From Neocallimastix lanati (nom. inval.) (Eukaryota > Neocallimastigomycota > Neocallimastigomycetes > Neocallimastigales > Neocallimastigaceae), in contig JACVTC010000189.1 in the NCBI GenBank assembly GCA_016946835.1, positions 152,501-216,500 of the forward strand: a DNA stretch of 64,000 bases, in the 5' to 3' direction. Each line of letters starts with the position of its first letter. Within the stretch, counting starts at the first letter, position 1. This document shows, piece by piece, positions 43,144-55,608 of the stretch. The position numbers were made by a program, and so were the translations under genes. The notes under the pieces were generated by a model. That model was not told where the DNA came from and searched no databases. It worked only from the letters and a program-made list of their open reading frames with translations.

Positions 43144-44500
43144 TATATCTTCAAATAAACATTTGAAAATTTGGTATAAAAAAATTTTATTGTTATTATT
43201 AATATGCTAAACTTTTAATTATTTAAATAATTTCACAAAATAATTAATTTTTAATATATTTTTTATAATTATTTATTATTCATATTATACAATACAATTA
43301 CGTAAATATAATGTATGACACTGTATTTAATTAAGAATCCCTAATTTTTGAAATTAAAATATTATTACATTTAACTTTGATTAATAATTTATTCAATTAT
43401 TTATATGAAAATATGAAAATTTAAAGTTTTTTTTTTTCTTCTTTTTTTTTTCAAAAAAAAAAATTTAAAGATAATTTTATTTATAAAAAAAAATAAAAAT
43501 CTAATAGAAATTGCCTTGTAAAATATAATTAATTATATAAAAGAAAAAATTGAATTTATTTTTCATTTATATAGGCAATTTATAATTATATATATAAAAA
43601 AATAAATAAGATAATATTATTTATCATTATAACATAATATTTTATATTTATTTTAACTTATTTATAATATCAAATCTATTCATTCATTTGGAATTATCCT
43701 CAAATTCATTATTATTATATTTTATTATTTTTTCCTATTCATTAATATAAAAAATTTCAAAATAAATCTACAGTTTCTTTAGTATCAATAGATTAAAAAA
43801 TTTTATTAATGAAATTAATATATGATATAATAATATACAATATTCTCCAATTTCAGGTTTAATAATTTAAAATTGGAATAATAATTTCGATAAATAAATA
43901 AATTACAATATAAATAAAAAAGAGGAAAAAAATAATGAAAATATAAATGAAAAAGTCAGAAAATAATAAAAAAAAAGTAAAGTATAATAAATTTAAATAA
44001 AAGCGTATTTCATTTCCTTTATTTAAAATTTTATAATTTTTTTTTTTAAAAAAAAATTATAAAAATTTATTCTTAAAGTTATAATAAATACTCTTAATAA
44101 TTATATTATTGTAATAATTTTTATAAGACAAGAATTATTGTAATATATATATTATTATTTAAATTTATATCAATTTAATAGTTTTATAGTTTTCAATAAT
44201 TAATAAATATTATATTATTATAATAATTCATCATTTAAAATTGTTTAAAAAGATAATTCAATAAAAATTAATAAAATAATTATTAATATCAGCAATATCA
44301 TATACCTTTTTATTATAATTGAAAATAAAATAAAGTATTTTTTTTAATTTTCATACTCTTTTATAACGAACGAAAATAAAGAAAATTAAATATTTAAAAT
44401 TAATCCCAAATTTCTTAATAACATTATAATTAATTTAAAAAATAAAAAAAATATATATAATAAAAATCGAATTAATAAATATATATATTAATATACAAAA
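42463..44500. other. A/T-rich intergenic DNA
   Basis: T-runs and TTTTA repeats (42490-42760), an (AAT)n tract (43085-43142), and an inverted repeat AAATTGCCT (43508-43516) / AGGCAATTT (43573-43581). The DSC3-like promoter lies at the right edge. No exons seen. Confidence 0.55.
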
Positions 44501-45843
44501 ATGAGTGTTATTATTGACGGGTTAGATAATGTTATAATCAATATCAGATTAAGAGAGCAAAATTTAAAATTTATAATACCGTATAATACACCAGTATCTG
44601 AATTAAAAGAACAGGTAAAAGAATAATTTGAATAATTTTTAATTTTAAATTATAAAACTTTGTGAATAAAACGTAAACTATATTAATTATTATTAAATAA
44701 TAAATAATAACAATATACATATTTGTATTATTACAACTAAAGATAAAAGATACTAACCCTGAATTAAAAAATAAATGTGTAAGACTTATATATAAGGGAA
44801 AAGTATTAAAAGATGATAAAAATTTAAGTGATTATGGTATAAATGCGGATACTGAAGAGGAAGAAAATGAGAATGAAGAATTAAAAGCATTAAATAGTGA
44901 AAATTCATTAAAACAATATGTTATTCATTGTGCCGTTTCAGACATATTGGAAAATGAGGTATAAATTTCAATTTCAAATTCAATGATTATTAAATTTTGT
45001 TAAATTTCACAATGATTTCTAATTAAAAATGTTTATCTATATATATAATTTATTTAATTTTATTTATAATTAATTTATTCTTCTATAATTAGGAACATAA
45101 TTTGGAACCACAAATACATCAAAATATTGGGTTTGACCGTTTAGTTGGGCTCGGTTTATCACAAGAAGAAGTTGATGTTTTTCGTAGACATTTTCATATG
45201 TTAAGAAATACTTATGATAGTAAATATCAAAATATAAAAAATAAAATTAAAAAAAAAAAAAAAAAAATTTAAATAATTATTGTTATTATAATAATGATTT
45301 ATATAAATAATTAATTAATTTATATATATTATATATTTATCAATTAATTAAATTAATATTAAAGTGGATACTGAACAGGGAAGACAATTAGAAGAAGAAT
45401 GGCTGGATTCACAGAGAGCCGAAGTTGAAACTAATAATAGTTGTAAGTAATAGATATAAAATAATATTTTTTTTATAAAAAAAAAAAAAAAAAAAAAAAA
45501 CTAAATAATTTAATAATATATTATATATATTATTTTAAATATGTATTAAAAAAAAAAAGCAATATCACAATATGATTTCTTAGTAGGGTTATTAATTGGC
45601 CTTTTTGGTGGACTAATTTCTCTATTATTTATTCAATCAATATCAAAAAAGAAAGTTTTTGGTAAGTATTTAAGATAAATTGATATTTATATATATATAT
45701 ATATGTATATAATAAAAATCTGTGTTAAACTTTATTATATATATATATTTTTATCATTCATTTTTATAAAATATTCTTCAGGTTTATATTGTGGCGTTGT
45801 ATTAAATGTTATAATAGGAATACAGAAAATGTGGTTTTCATAA
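44501..45843 (+). CDS. dsc3: DSC E3 ubiquitin ligase complex subunit 3-like (ubiquitin-like plus two membrane helices)
   Basis: Exons 44501-44614, 44743-44958, 45093-45219, 45365-45442, 45560-45661 and 45782-45843 join in frame to 232 residues. The N-terminal ~90 residues are a ubiquitin-like fold (LKFIIPYNTPVSELKEQIKD, CVRLIYKGKVLKDDKNLSDY). An acidic insert and YVIHCAVSD follow. Then comes the DUF2407 C-terminal signature GFDRLVGLGLSQEEVDVFRR, a WLDSQ motif, and two C-terminal hydrophobic segments (FLVGLLIGLFGGLISLLFI; LYCGVVLNVIIGI). In fission yeast and Aspergillus, Dsc3 is part of the Golgi/ER Dsc E3 ligase that processes SREBP and handles membrane-protein quality control. TMUB1-like proteins are the alternative, but the DUF2407 motif favours Dsc3. 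Confidence 0.85.
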
Positions 45844-45905
45844 CTGAAATAATATATTTAAAAAAATGAAATATCAAAATTATGAAATTAAAAAAAAAAA
45901 AATAA

Positions 45906-45982
<77 letters not shown>

Positions 45983-47192
45983 TAAAAAAGAAAATAATAA
46001 ACTGAATTAAGATAAAATAAATCTTTTTTTTTTTTTTTTCCTTTCTTATATATTAAAGTACTATCAAAGATTTTATTATTATTACTATATTATTATTATT
46101 ATTGTATAAAAAAAAAAAAAGAAAAAAGAAACTTTTTTTTAAGTAATATTATATAATTACAATTAAAAAAAAAGTATTTTCTTTTATTAAATTTATTTAT
46201 AGTAATATATAATTCCAAAAAATTAAACTTTATTTATCAAATAATAAAAAGTAATAATATATAACAGTATTGTTTAAAATTAAATTTTAATAATCTTAAA
46301 AATGATTATTAAAAATTTAATATGTTATTATTATTACCTCTCTTCTTTTTAAAAAATATATATATATATATAATTTTTTTTTCATTCTTTTTATAAAATA
46401 ATAATAATAATAATAATTAATAAATCATAATAAATAATAAATAATATTCAGTAAATAAATTTAAAAAATTACATAAATACTTTTATAATTATAAATTAAA
46501 GTAAAAAAAAAAAAAATAAAAATAAAAATAAAATAAAATAAAATAAAATAAAAATGCAAAATATAAATAATAAATAATAATAAATACTTATTTAAAATTT
46601 AAAATAATAATAAAAATAATAATAAGTATTTAATAATAATTATAAAAATAAATAATTAATAATTATTAAAAATAATTATTAGATAAACCCTCCTTTTCTT
46701 CATCATACTCTTTTTATGTATTATGTATATATATATATTTTTTTTTTAGTAATTTTTTATAATTTTATTTGCTTTATTATATTATAAAAATTTGTACATT
46801 GACTGTATTATATAATATTGTTATAATTATCTATTTTTAAATACGTTTAAATATGAATAATATTATTTCATTATTATTACATAATATACTTCTTTCTAAC
46901 CTTTCTTTTCTTATTTTTTAATTTTTTTTATTTTTTTATTTTTTATTTTTTTATTTTTTTATTTTTTTTTTTAATTTTTTATTTTTTATTTTTTTATTTC
47001 TTTTTTTAAATTATTTTATTTACTATTTTTATTATTATTATAATTTTAGAATTTCTTTTATTGCTATTTTTTAATTATTATTAAGTGTTATATTATTTAT
47101 TGCTTTTAATTTAAATTATAAATTATTGAATTGTATATTAATTTATTAATTATATAATAAATGATGTAATAAATTAAAACAGATGAATGAAT
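45844..47192. other. Convergent intergenic region (DSC3-like / CCT3)
   Basis: Poly-A (45911-45942), AAAT and TTTTA repeats. No exons recognised, except that the proposed last CCT3 exon lies just at the right end (47193-47210). Confidence 0.6.
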
Positions 47193-50100
47193 TTATTCTA
47201 ATTGCATACCCTGTTTGTTTATTTGTATAATTTTATTCAAATATATTATAAAAAAAAAATAACAATTAATTAATTATATCATATTATATTTTATTTAAAT
47301 AGTATTATTAAATTTAAATAATTATCTAAAAATTACCTCTGGTTCATCAGCTGCATGCTTTGGTGGTTCCTTTTCAGATTTCTTAGACATACCAGAAACA
47401 ACATCATCAACACGTAAAAGCATACATGAGGACTATTATATTTATTAAATTAGATTATTTAATATAAAATTATTATAAGAAATTCATTAAAATTAGAAAA
47501 AAAATTTTTTTTTTTGATGATTAAAATTTAATATTTATAATTCATATATATATGAATTTAAAATTATAATAAATTAAAATAATAAAAAAAAAAGCATACT
47601 TCAATTGCAGTCTTAATAGTTTGTGCCTTTACAGCATATGGATCCCAAATACCATATTCCTTCATATCTACAATAACACCTTTAGTACCATCAATACCCC
47701 AAGTGTGTTGTCCTTGAGCATGCTTAGCACGTAATTGAGTTAAAACCTTAATTGCGTTACCACCACAGTTCTGAATTAAGGTACGTGGGATAACTTCTAA
47801 TGAATCAGCTAATGCCTTGTATGGCCATTGCTCAATCTATATAATCATTAATAATAATAATTGATAAAAATATATATATAATATATACACATTAATATTT
47901 ATCATAATTTAGACTATTAATAAAAAATAAAAATGTCTATATTAAATTTTTTTATTTCTTATATAATTAAATTAATTTCTTTAAACATATTAATTCTTTA
48001 TTTATACTTACACCACTAATATTTTGACTATTCTTAGCTAAACCAACACTAATGGCCATTTCAGTAGCACCACCACCTGGGCATAATTTTGGTTCAAAAA
48101 CAACATTTCTAGCAACTGACATAGCATCTTGTAAATTACGTTCAATTTCATTAAGAATATCCTTAGATGGACCACGTAGCATAATAGTACAAGCCTTTGG
48201 ATCCTTACATTTGGTTAAGAAAGTGAAATATTCATCACCGATTTTTTGAACTTCGAACAAACCACAACCAGTACCAACATCGGATTCCTTAAGATCATCA
48301 ACTTGATTAACAATAGTAGCTCCAGTAGCACGAGCAATACGGTTATTATCAGTCTTTCTAACACGACGAATAGCAGTAATATTAGCCTTCATAAGATAAT
48401 GTTGAGCTAAATCTATTGATCATAATTCAAAAAAATAATTTTTATAATTTTTTATTAGTTTATTTATTTTTAATAATAAATTATTTAGTAGAAATAAATT
48501 ATATTAATTACTCATATATAAACATCAAATTATATATACCAGAAACCCCCTTTTCAGTAAAAACCAAATCTGGTTTAACAGCAATAATAGAATCACATAA
48601 TTGTTTAATTTGTTCTTCTTCAATTTCTAATAGACGAGCCCAGTGTTTCTCATCTGTAACTTCAGCATTAGTTTGTGATTCACCCTTTTTGTATTCAAGT
48701 GGACAATCTAATAAAACAATTCTTGGATTTTCAATTCTACGTCTCATATTTGGATGAGTAACATCTTTGTTAACCATAACACCATCTAAAACACGAGAAT
48801 CTTCAATTTCTCCACCTGGAATCTTTTATTTTAAATAATAAAATTTATTAATAACAAAAAAAAATTTACAGCAAACAAAATTTATACATATATATATAAT
48901 TTATTTATAGTTCAATTCACTAATTTAAAATTATTTTTTATAATTTTAATGTTATAAATTCTTTAATAATTATTTGTTAAAAATAATAATAATAATAAAT
49001 ACCTTTTCAACTTTTGCATATCTCTTAATATCAACTTCTCTTTTACCATTAATTTCAGTAGAAACAGTTCTAACTGAGTCAAGAGCTAATTTACACATCA
49101 TATCACCCCAAGCGCTAATAAATTTAGTACCAATGGAACTCTTAATTAAAGCAATCATTTCTTCATCATTATTAACATCAACATTAAGAGCAATTTCATC
49201 TAAAATGGTAATAGCATCTTCAAGAGCTTTTTTGTAAGCAGAAATAATAGTAATTGGATGTATGTTTCGTTCGAGGAATGGAATTGCAGAAACAATAGTT
49301 TCACCAGCTAATTATATTTCATTTCAATTAAAATTTAATTTTTATATATTTAATATCTTCAATACATTTCATTTATAATATGATTTCGAATAATTATTAA
49401 AAATAAAAAATTTTTAAATTAAAAAAAAATTTAATTAATATATATATTACCTAAAATAATAACACTAGTGGTACCATCACCGACTTCTTCATCTTGTGTT
49501 CTTGAAAGTTCAATCATAGACTTAGCAGCTGGATGAGCAACATCAACTTCTCTTAAAATAGCATTACCATCATTTGTAAGAACAATACCACCCATTGGAT
49601 CTAAAATCATTTTTAACATTGCTCTTGGACCAAGACATGTACGAATGATATCAGAAACAATCTTTCATTTAAAATTAAACATATAATTGTATAATAATGA
49701 ATAGTTAAAAACAATTATTATTTGTTAATACCATTAAATTTCTAATTAAATTATTTTTTTTTTAATTTAAAATGAAATAATTGCTTATTTCCATAAATAA
49801 TATATATATTAAAAGTAATTAAAAATTAAATCTTATAGAGAAAAAGTTCTAAAGTTTTATAAAAAATAATGATCAATGAACTCATATTGCGTTATTGTTG
49901 AGTTCAATTAGAGTCTTATTAATCTTAGATTCATTATTTATACTAATAAAGGATAAATATATAAATACTCTTTATAATTACAAAATGTCATAAAATATAC
50001 CTTTGCTGCTTGAATATTTGATAATTGTGCCTTTTTACCTTGCTCTCTCTTAGCATTGGTATCTATATGATTTTAATTTTATATAAATCAAATATATTAA

Positions 50101-50428
50101 TATAAAATATTAAACAATAATAAAAAACATTTACTATTTCGAAATTAATACAATTTTAAGATATTATTAAGTTAATAGAATAATAACAAAACTTAATTAA
50201 AATTATTAATATTATATATATAAATAGATAAATAAAATTATCATTAAAAATAGTCTGCATTTATATTGAATGCATTTTTTTGAATAAAAATTTTAAAGAT
50301 TAATTTATAAAGATTATCATTCATCTATATGCTATAAATTAATAAATAATTTTTCTAAAACGAATATATTTGTTTATGCATATAAATTAAATTGAATTCT
50401 TACTTAATACAATAACAGGTGCTTGCAT
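47193..50428 (-). CDS. CCT3: T-complex protein 1 subunit gamma (chaperonin CCT3)
   Basis: Starts MQAPVIVLNTNAKREQGKKA. A 25-base first exon (50428-50404) joins in frame to the second (about 50062-50001). Group II chaperonin landmarks in order: LGPRAMLKMILDPMGGIVLT, NDGNAILREV, DEEVGDGTTSVIIL (ATP site, about 49490-49450), VNKDVTHPNMRRRIENPRIV, LDCPLEYKKGESQT (gamma-specific), ANITAIRRVRKTDNNRIARA, FVGTGCGLFEVQKIGDEYFTF-type apical segment, LCPGGGATEMAISV, IPRTLIQNCGGNAI, HTWGIDGTKGVIVDMKEYGI, MLLRVDDVVSG. Part of the eight-subunit TRiC ring folding actin and tubulin in the cytosol. The end is uncertain: either read-through to TAA near 47322, or (preferred) an intron to a tiny last exon at 47210-47193 encoding GMQLE. 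Total about 540 residues, normal for the family. Confidence 0.95.
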
Positions 50429-51873
50429 ATTTGTTAATTATATTCCCAAATTAAATCAATTAGATATAAAATAAAAAAAGATATAATTACAAAAATATCA
50501 AATTTTTAATGATTAAAAGAATCCTATATTTAAAATATTTTTTTTTTCCTTTATGAATAAAAAAAAATATAAAAATAAAATTATTTTTATATTTTTAATT
50601 TATAGAATTGATACAAACATAAAAATTAATTACTATCCTTAATTAAAACTATATTATTGTTTTAATTAAAAAAAATTATTAATTAAATAAATTAAATCAT
50701 TATATTTGATTATATTGTGATTATATAAAATATGAAATATATTTTATTTTTTGATTTGCTCTGAATAATAATTTTAAAATCAATTATTAAAAAAAAAATT
50801 TTTTTTTTCTTTATTTTCTTTAAATATTATTGTATTATTGATAATTAAAACTACTAATAAATTAAAAATATACTTTTTATTTAATAAATATTATTATATA
50901 TAATATTTTTAAAATTATGAATAGAAATCCATCAAATATTCTTTCAACCTCTTAAAATAATAATAATAATGAACTTTTAATATAATTGTAGCTTATAATA
51001 TTATTTTAAATAAGAAAAATGTATTTAAATTTATTATTAAAATCATAAAAAAATTATTAATTATATTAATAATGAATTAATAATCTTATAACCCAAAAAA
51101 TTATAATAATGTTTTTCTTTTTTATGTATTATTTAATAATATATATTTAAAAAAAAAAAATAAACTTTTTAATCTTTGCCTAAAAATAATCCAAAACTTT
51201 ATGATAATTATTGTTATTCCATTTTATTATTTCTTTTATTTAAATATGTAAAAAATTATATACAAAAGTTATTAATATATACTACTAAAAAATAAAATAT
51301 GAATAAAATATTTTTTCATTTTTAGTATATTAAATCTAAATTTCTGGTATATATATGTATTATAATAACATATTGGAAAATATATATATTAAATATGAGT
51401 TCATACACTTTTGATTTTTACTTTTACTTTTTTCGTATGTTGATTCAATTATTTTTAATATTAAAATTTTATATTTTAAATTTTTAAAATATTATAAAAA
51501 TTATATATAAAAGTTATTAATATAAACTACTAAGAGAATAAAATATATAGTAAAATACAATTTCTTTTATTATATATTTTTTTCAATACTATATAATTCT
51601 AATTTTCTGTTTTTGATACATATATATATATATATATTTTATAATAACATAGAGTAAAGTATATGTATTAAATATGAATCCTTGTAGTATTGATTTTTAT
51701 AATATTTAACTTTTTCTAGTAGTTTATTTCAAATTTAAAAATATAAATATATATATTATTATTATAATCACGTGTACTCCTAAAATTATATGATTTTATT
51801 ATTTAATATTAAATAATTATTATACATATTAATTTTTAGAATTAAATAATACTTTAAATATATAATATATAAA
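50429..51873. promoter_or_regulatory. Shared divergent intergenic region (CCT3 / CCDC174-like)
   Basis: About 1.4 kb of A/T-rich DNA between divergent starts. Two related segments near 51240-51420 and 51490-51690 share AAAATTATATA(C/T)AAAAGTTATTAATATA(T/A)ACTACTAA and TAAATATGA.TCC/TCA-like stretches, suggesting an old tandem duplication. No specific elements assigned. Confidence 0.4.
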
Positions 51874-52962
51874 ATGGAACCTTGGAAAGATAAAGAAATT
51901 AAGGACGTTAATGTTGCTTCTGTAAGAAATAAATTTAATTAATGTTTCTATTGAATTAATATAAGTTACAATTTTAAAATTTTATTTTCAATAACATCTT
52001 AACCTTATTATACATATATATAAAGGCACTTAATTTAAAAGCAGAATTATTAAAACAAAATGAAATTTTTCAGCAAGAAAGAAGAAAGTATGGAAAAAGC
52101 AGTCAATCGATTATTAGAAAACCAATAAAGGTAAATATATACTATTAAAAATTATATTTCAAATAATTAAATAAATTGATAAAGTTATTTCTTTCTCTCT
52201 TTTTTTTTTTTTTTTTTTTTTTTTAAATATATATTTGAAAAATAATAACAAAACTTTGAATCATCATATTTGAAATTTTCTTTTAATTTTATTAAAAAAA
52301 TTTAAAAATTTATGTAAAGAACTTAAAAATAATAATATATATATACATTAATTTATTTTTAATTAGAAGCCTACAGTTTTTTCAAAAAAAAATAAAGGCG
52401 TTGAATTAAGAAGATTAAAAGATAAGGAAAGTATTCAAACAGCAGGGTCAGAATTAGAAGCAAGTTGGATTTCACTTCAAAGGAAAGCAAAATTATATGA
52501 AGAACAATTAAATAAAGATATTGATGAATTAGGTAAACATTAAATATTATAATTTTAAATAATTAAAGTAGCAATATTTTTATATTTAAATATAATTTAA
52601 AAAAGTAATTAATGAATATTTTTTTTTTACATAACAAAAATTAGATGATGATGAATTAGATGAAAATTCTGAAAAAGCTCCTTTGGTTGACTTTTTAAAT
52701 AAGAAAATTGAAAACATAGAAAATTTAAAACAAAAATTAAATGAGGATAATCAAGTAATTAAAGAAATTTATTATTATTATTTTTTTAAATATTCAATGT
52801 ATGAGTATATTAAATTCTCTTATTAATTAAAATTTATTAAAATTAGGAATTAGAGGATTTATGGGTAGAATATGTTGACGAATTTGGAAGAACAAGATTA
52901 ATAAGAAAAAGTGATATGGAAAAATATAATATTGAAAGGTTGGTAAAATAGTAGTTGAAAAC

Positions 52963-53011
<49 letters not shown>

Positions 53012-53026
53012 GTTATTTTAAATATA

Positions 53027-53062
<36 letters not shown>

Positions 53063-53146
53063 GTTATTTTAAATATAATTATTATTATTATTATTGTTAT
53101 TTTAAATATAATTATTATTATTATTATTATTGTTATTTTAAATATA

Positions 53147-53181
<35 letters not shown>

Positions 53182-53759
53182 TATAATTATTATTATTTTA
53201 ATATTTTTAAATTTATAAATAAGTAGTAATTGTTTTTGAATATTTTTATTAATATCTAAAATTTAATTAAAAGTCATATAGATGTAAATGAAAAACGAAT
53301 AACTGATTTGACTAAAGAACAATTAAAAGAAGAGCAAGAAAAACATTTAAAGGAAGAAGAAGATAGAGAAAAAAACGAAGGTAAAAACCTAATATATTAT
53401 ATATATATTAAATTATAAATAAATTATTTATTAATATATTTTATAATATATATATAAAAGAAACATATTTTAATGCAAAAATGGAAAATCGAAGAATGGG
53501 TACAGGTTACTATCAGTTCTCTCAAAATAAAGAAGAGCGTTTAAAACAACAAGAAGCTTTGGAAGAATTAAGACAAACCACGTCAATTCAACGTCAAAAA
53601 GCAGAAAATCTAAAACGAGCTAGAAATCAACGTATAGAAGAAAGAAAAAGAAAATTAAAAGAACGTATGGAAAGAATTAAAAGACAACGAAAACTATATA
53701 ATGAAAGAAGGGTATTAGTAGGAAAAGAGACTAGTGAACTATTAAGATCTTTAAAATAG
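51874..53759 (+). CDS. CCDC174-like coiled-coil protein
   Basis: Exons 51874-51921, 52026-52130, 52367-52532, 52645-52754, 52847-52938, 53274-53380 and 53461-53759 give 308 residues in frame. N-terminal coiled coil (ALNLKAELLKQNEIFQQERR), LVDFLNKKIENIENLKQ, then the family motif WVEYVDEFGRTRLIRKSDME, an acidic coiled coil (EQLKEEQEKHLKEEEDREKN) and the second motif MENRRMGTGYYQFSQNKEER ending in a Lys/Arg-rich helix. This order matches animal CCDC174 (EFGRTR-type motif, then GVGYFAFS-type motif with EER). CCDC174 is nuclear and linked to the exon-junction complex and splicing; that role is inferred from family. Intron 5 carries TTA repeats. Confidence 0.8.
52966..53180. repeat. TTA / TTGTTATTTTAAATATAA compound repeat in an intron
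   Basis: TTA triplets interrupted four times by TTGTTATTTTAAATATAA, within intron 5 of the CCDC174-like gene. The higher-order pattern resembles the pentamer array at 2150-4524 in style. Confidence 0.85.
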
Positions 53760-54241
53760 AAAAAAAAGTTTTCAAGTTAAATTTTACAAAAAAATATAAT
53801 ATTATACCAATATCAACATTATTAATATTATTAATCGTTGCTTCAAAAATAAATATATCATTCATTAAATTAAATCAAAAATTATTATAAAACCTGATAA
53901 AATTAATTTATTTACCATCTACAAAAGCATATATTTACTATATTATTTTTATTTAAAAATAATAATATTATTAATAATATTAATATTAATAATTTTTAGT
54001 TTTTGATTTTTTTCTGTTTCTCTGTTTTTCTGTATAAAAATTTAATACTTCGATTTTCATATTAAATAAACTATCTTTAATATTTAAATTTTAAATGTAA
54101 TCTGTATATATAATTAACAATCATATTAAAAGTGATATTTTAATTTTAAATTTATGTTAAGTATAATTGATATTATATACAACTTTTTTAGAATAGATAT
54201 TTACATATTTAAAATATATATAAAGGATAAAGGTAAATACC
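53760..54241. other. A/T-rich intergenic DNA
   Basis: Between the CCDC174-like stop and the 5' LTR. No genes seen. The five bases before the LTR are ATACC. Confidence 0.6.
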
Positions 54242-55014
54242 TGTAAAGATTTAATAAAATCTTTAATAATTAATTATTACATAATTAATTAATGTAATAA
54301 AATTACATAAATTTATGATTTACGTATATGAAAATTAATTATAAATTTATGTAAACTTTTCATAAAGGAAAAATTATTATTTAAATAATTTTGGATAATA
54401 ACTTAAATCTAAATAATTTATTTAAGTTAGTTAATTTAGTTTAGTTTATTTAAAATAGTTATTCTATTTAACTTAGTTAATTTAGTTTAGTTAGTTTAAA
54501 ATACTTTAAAATTAATTTCGGAATAGTTTTAAATAGTTAAAATTAGTTTAAATAGTTTACAAAAATAGTTTTGAATTGTAAATATATAAACATTAGTATT
54601 AATAATATTTATATAATAAATATATAATAAATGAGTTGTTATTGAATTTAATTATTATTGTAAATAAGTTGAAAGTTTATTAAATTAATTATTGTTTAGT
54701 TTAGTTAATTATTATTTAATAAAATTATTAATAAATATTTTGTTTATAAATAAATAGTAATATATGTAAATTAGATAGAAATAATATATTATAATGTAAT
54801 AATGAAAAAATATAAATACATGTAAATTTCTATAATTAAATCGATGTATTAGTTATTGACTATATGATAGTTAATAACAAAAAGAGATTTAATTTTTTTT
54901 AATTAATAAAGATTATTTTATTTAAAAAAAAAACGAATTTTTATTACGTGTTTTTTTTTTATTTTGGTGTTAAAATTTGTTATTTGTAATCTGTTTCTGA
55001 TAGAACTCTTTACA
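54242..55014 (+). mobile_element. 5' LTR of a Ty3/Gypsy retrotransposon (773 bp)
   Basis: Begins TGTAAAGA and ends TCTTTACA, perfect 8-bp terminal inverted repeats of the TG...CA type. The same 773-bp sequence occurs in reverse orientation at 58433-59205. All segments I compared, including two ten-base homopolymers, are identical. The gag start lies about 595 bp downstream in the same orientation, consistent with a 5' LTR. Confidence 0.9.
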
Positions 55015-55505
55015 ATAACTAATACCTTATAAATCAAAGAAACACGTTACAAATAACAAGTTTTTGGATAACTACCGCCGTGTTTAGAAGAAGTAACTGA
55101 ATTTTTGGATAACTACCGCCGTGTTTAGAAGAAGTAGCTGAATTTTTGGATAACTACCGCCGTGTTTAGAAGAAGTAACTGAATTCTTGGATAACTACCG
55201 CCGTGTTTAGAACAAGTAACTGAATTTTTGGATAACTACCGCCTTGTTCAGGATAGCTACCTTAGATAAAATTTGTATTTGGATTAATTGTTTCATTATT
55301 TTTATTATTTTATATTTAGTTGTATACTCGTTCGACACCTTTTTAAGTGGATAGCGTCTGAACGACTTAACAACATTAAATATAATAATAATAATAATAA
55401 TAAGTAATTAATAAAAGATTTTCTTGTTTATCAAGTGAATAATTAAATTATACACTTAATAAATCCTAATTGAATTAAGTGAACGCATAAATTATAAGTT
55501 ACAAA

Positions 55506-55537
<32 letters not shown>

Positions 55538-55608
55538 TTTTATTTTTTTGGTAATTCAAATTGGAAGAACTAAACATTATTTTTCAAAATCTAAATTTGG
55601 AAGACATC
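55015..55608 (+). mobile_element. Retrotransposon leader with 41-bp repeats and a hairpin
   Basis: Untranslated leader between LTR and gag. No TGG-starting tRNA primer site directly follows the LTR (ATAACTAATACC). Contains the 41-bp minisatellite (55061-55253). A possible stem-loop (about 55328-55366) has TCGTTC-GAC pairing with GTC-T-GAACGA. A poly-A/T stretch lies just before gag. Confidence 0.75.
55061..55253 (+). repeat. 41-bp minisatellite, 4.7 copies
   Basis: The unit is TTTTTGGATAACTACCGCCG then TGTTTAGAAGAAGTAACTGAA. Copies start at 55061, 55102, 55143, 55184 and 55225 (last partial, diverging as CCTTGTTCAGGATAGC). Copies differ at one to three positions. It is the most G+C-rich non-coding stretch of the element. 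Confidence 0.95.

Noticed and set aside
54242-55014. First LTR as an independent solo LTR with duplication ATACC/ATAAC
   Set aside because: The flanks match at only four of five bases, while an identical-age copy has a perfect duplication. Gag follows in the right orientation, so a 5' LTR is more likely.
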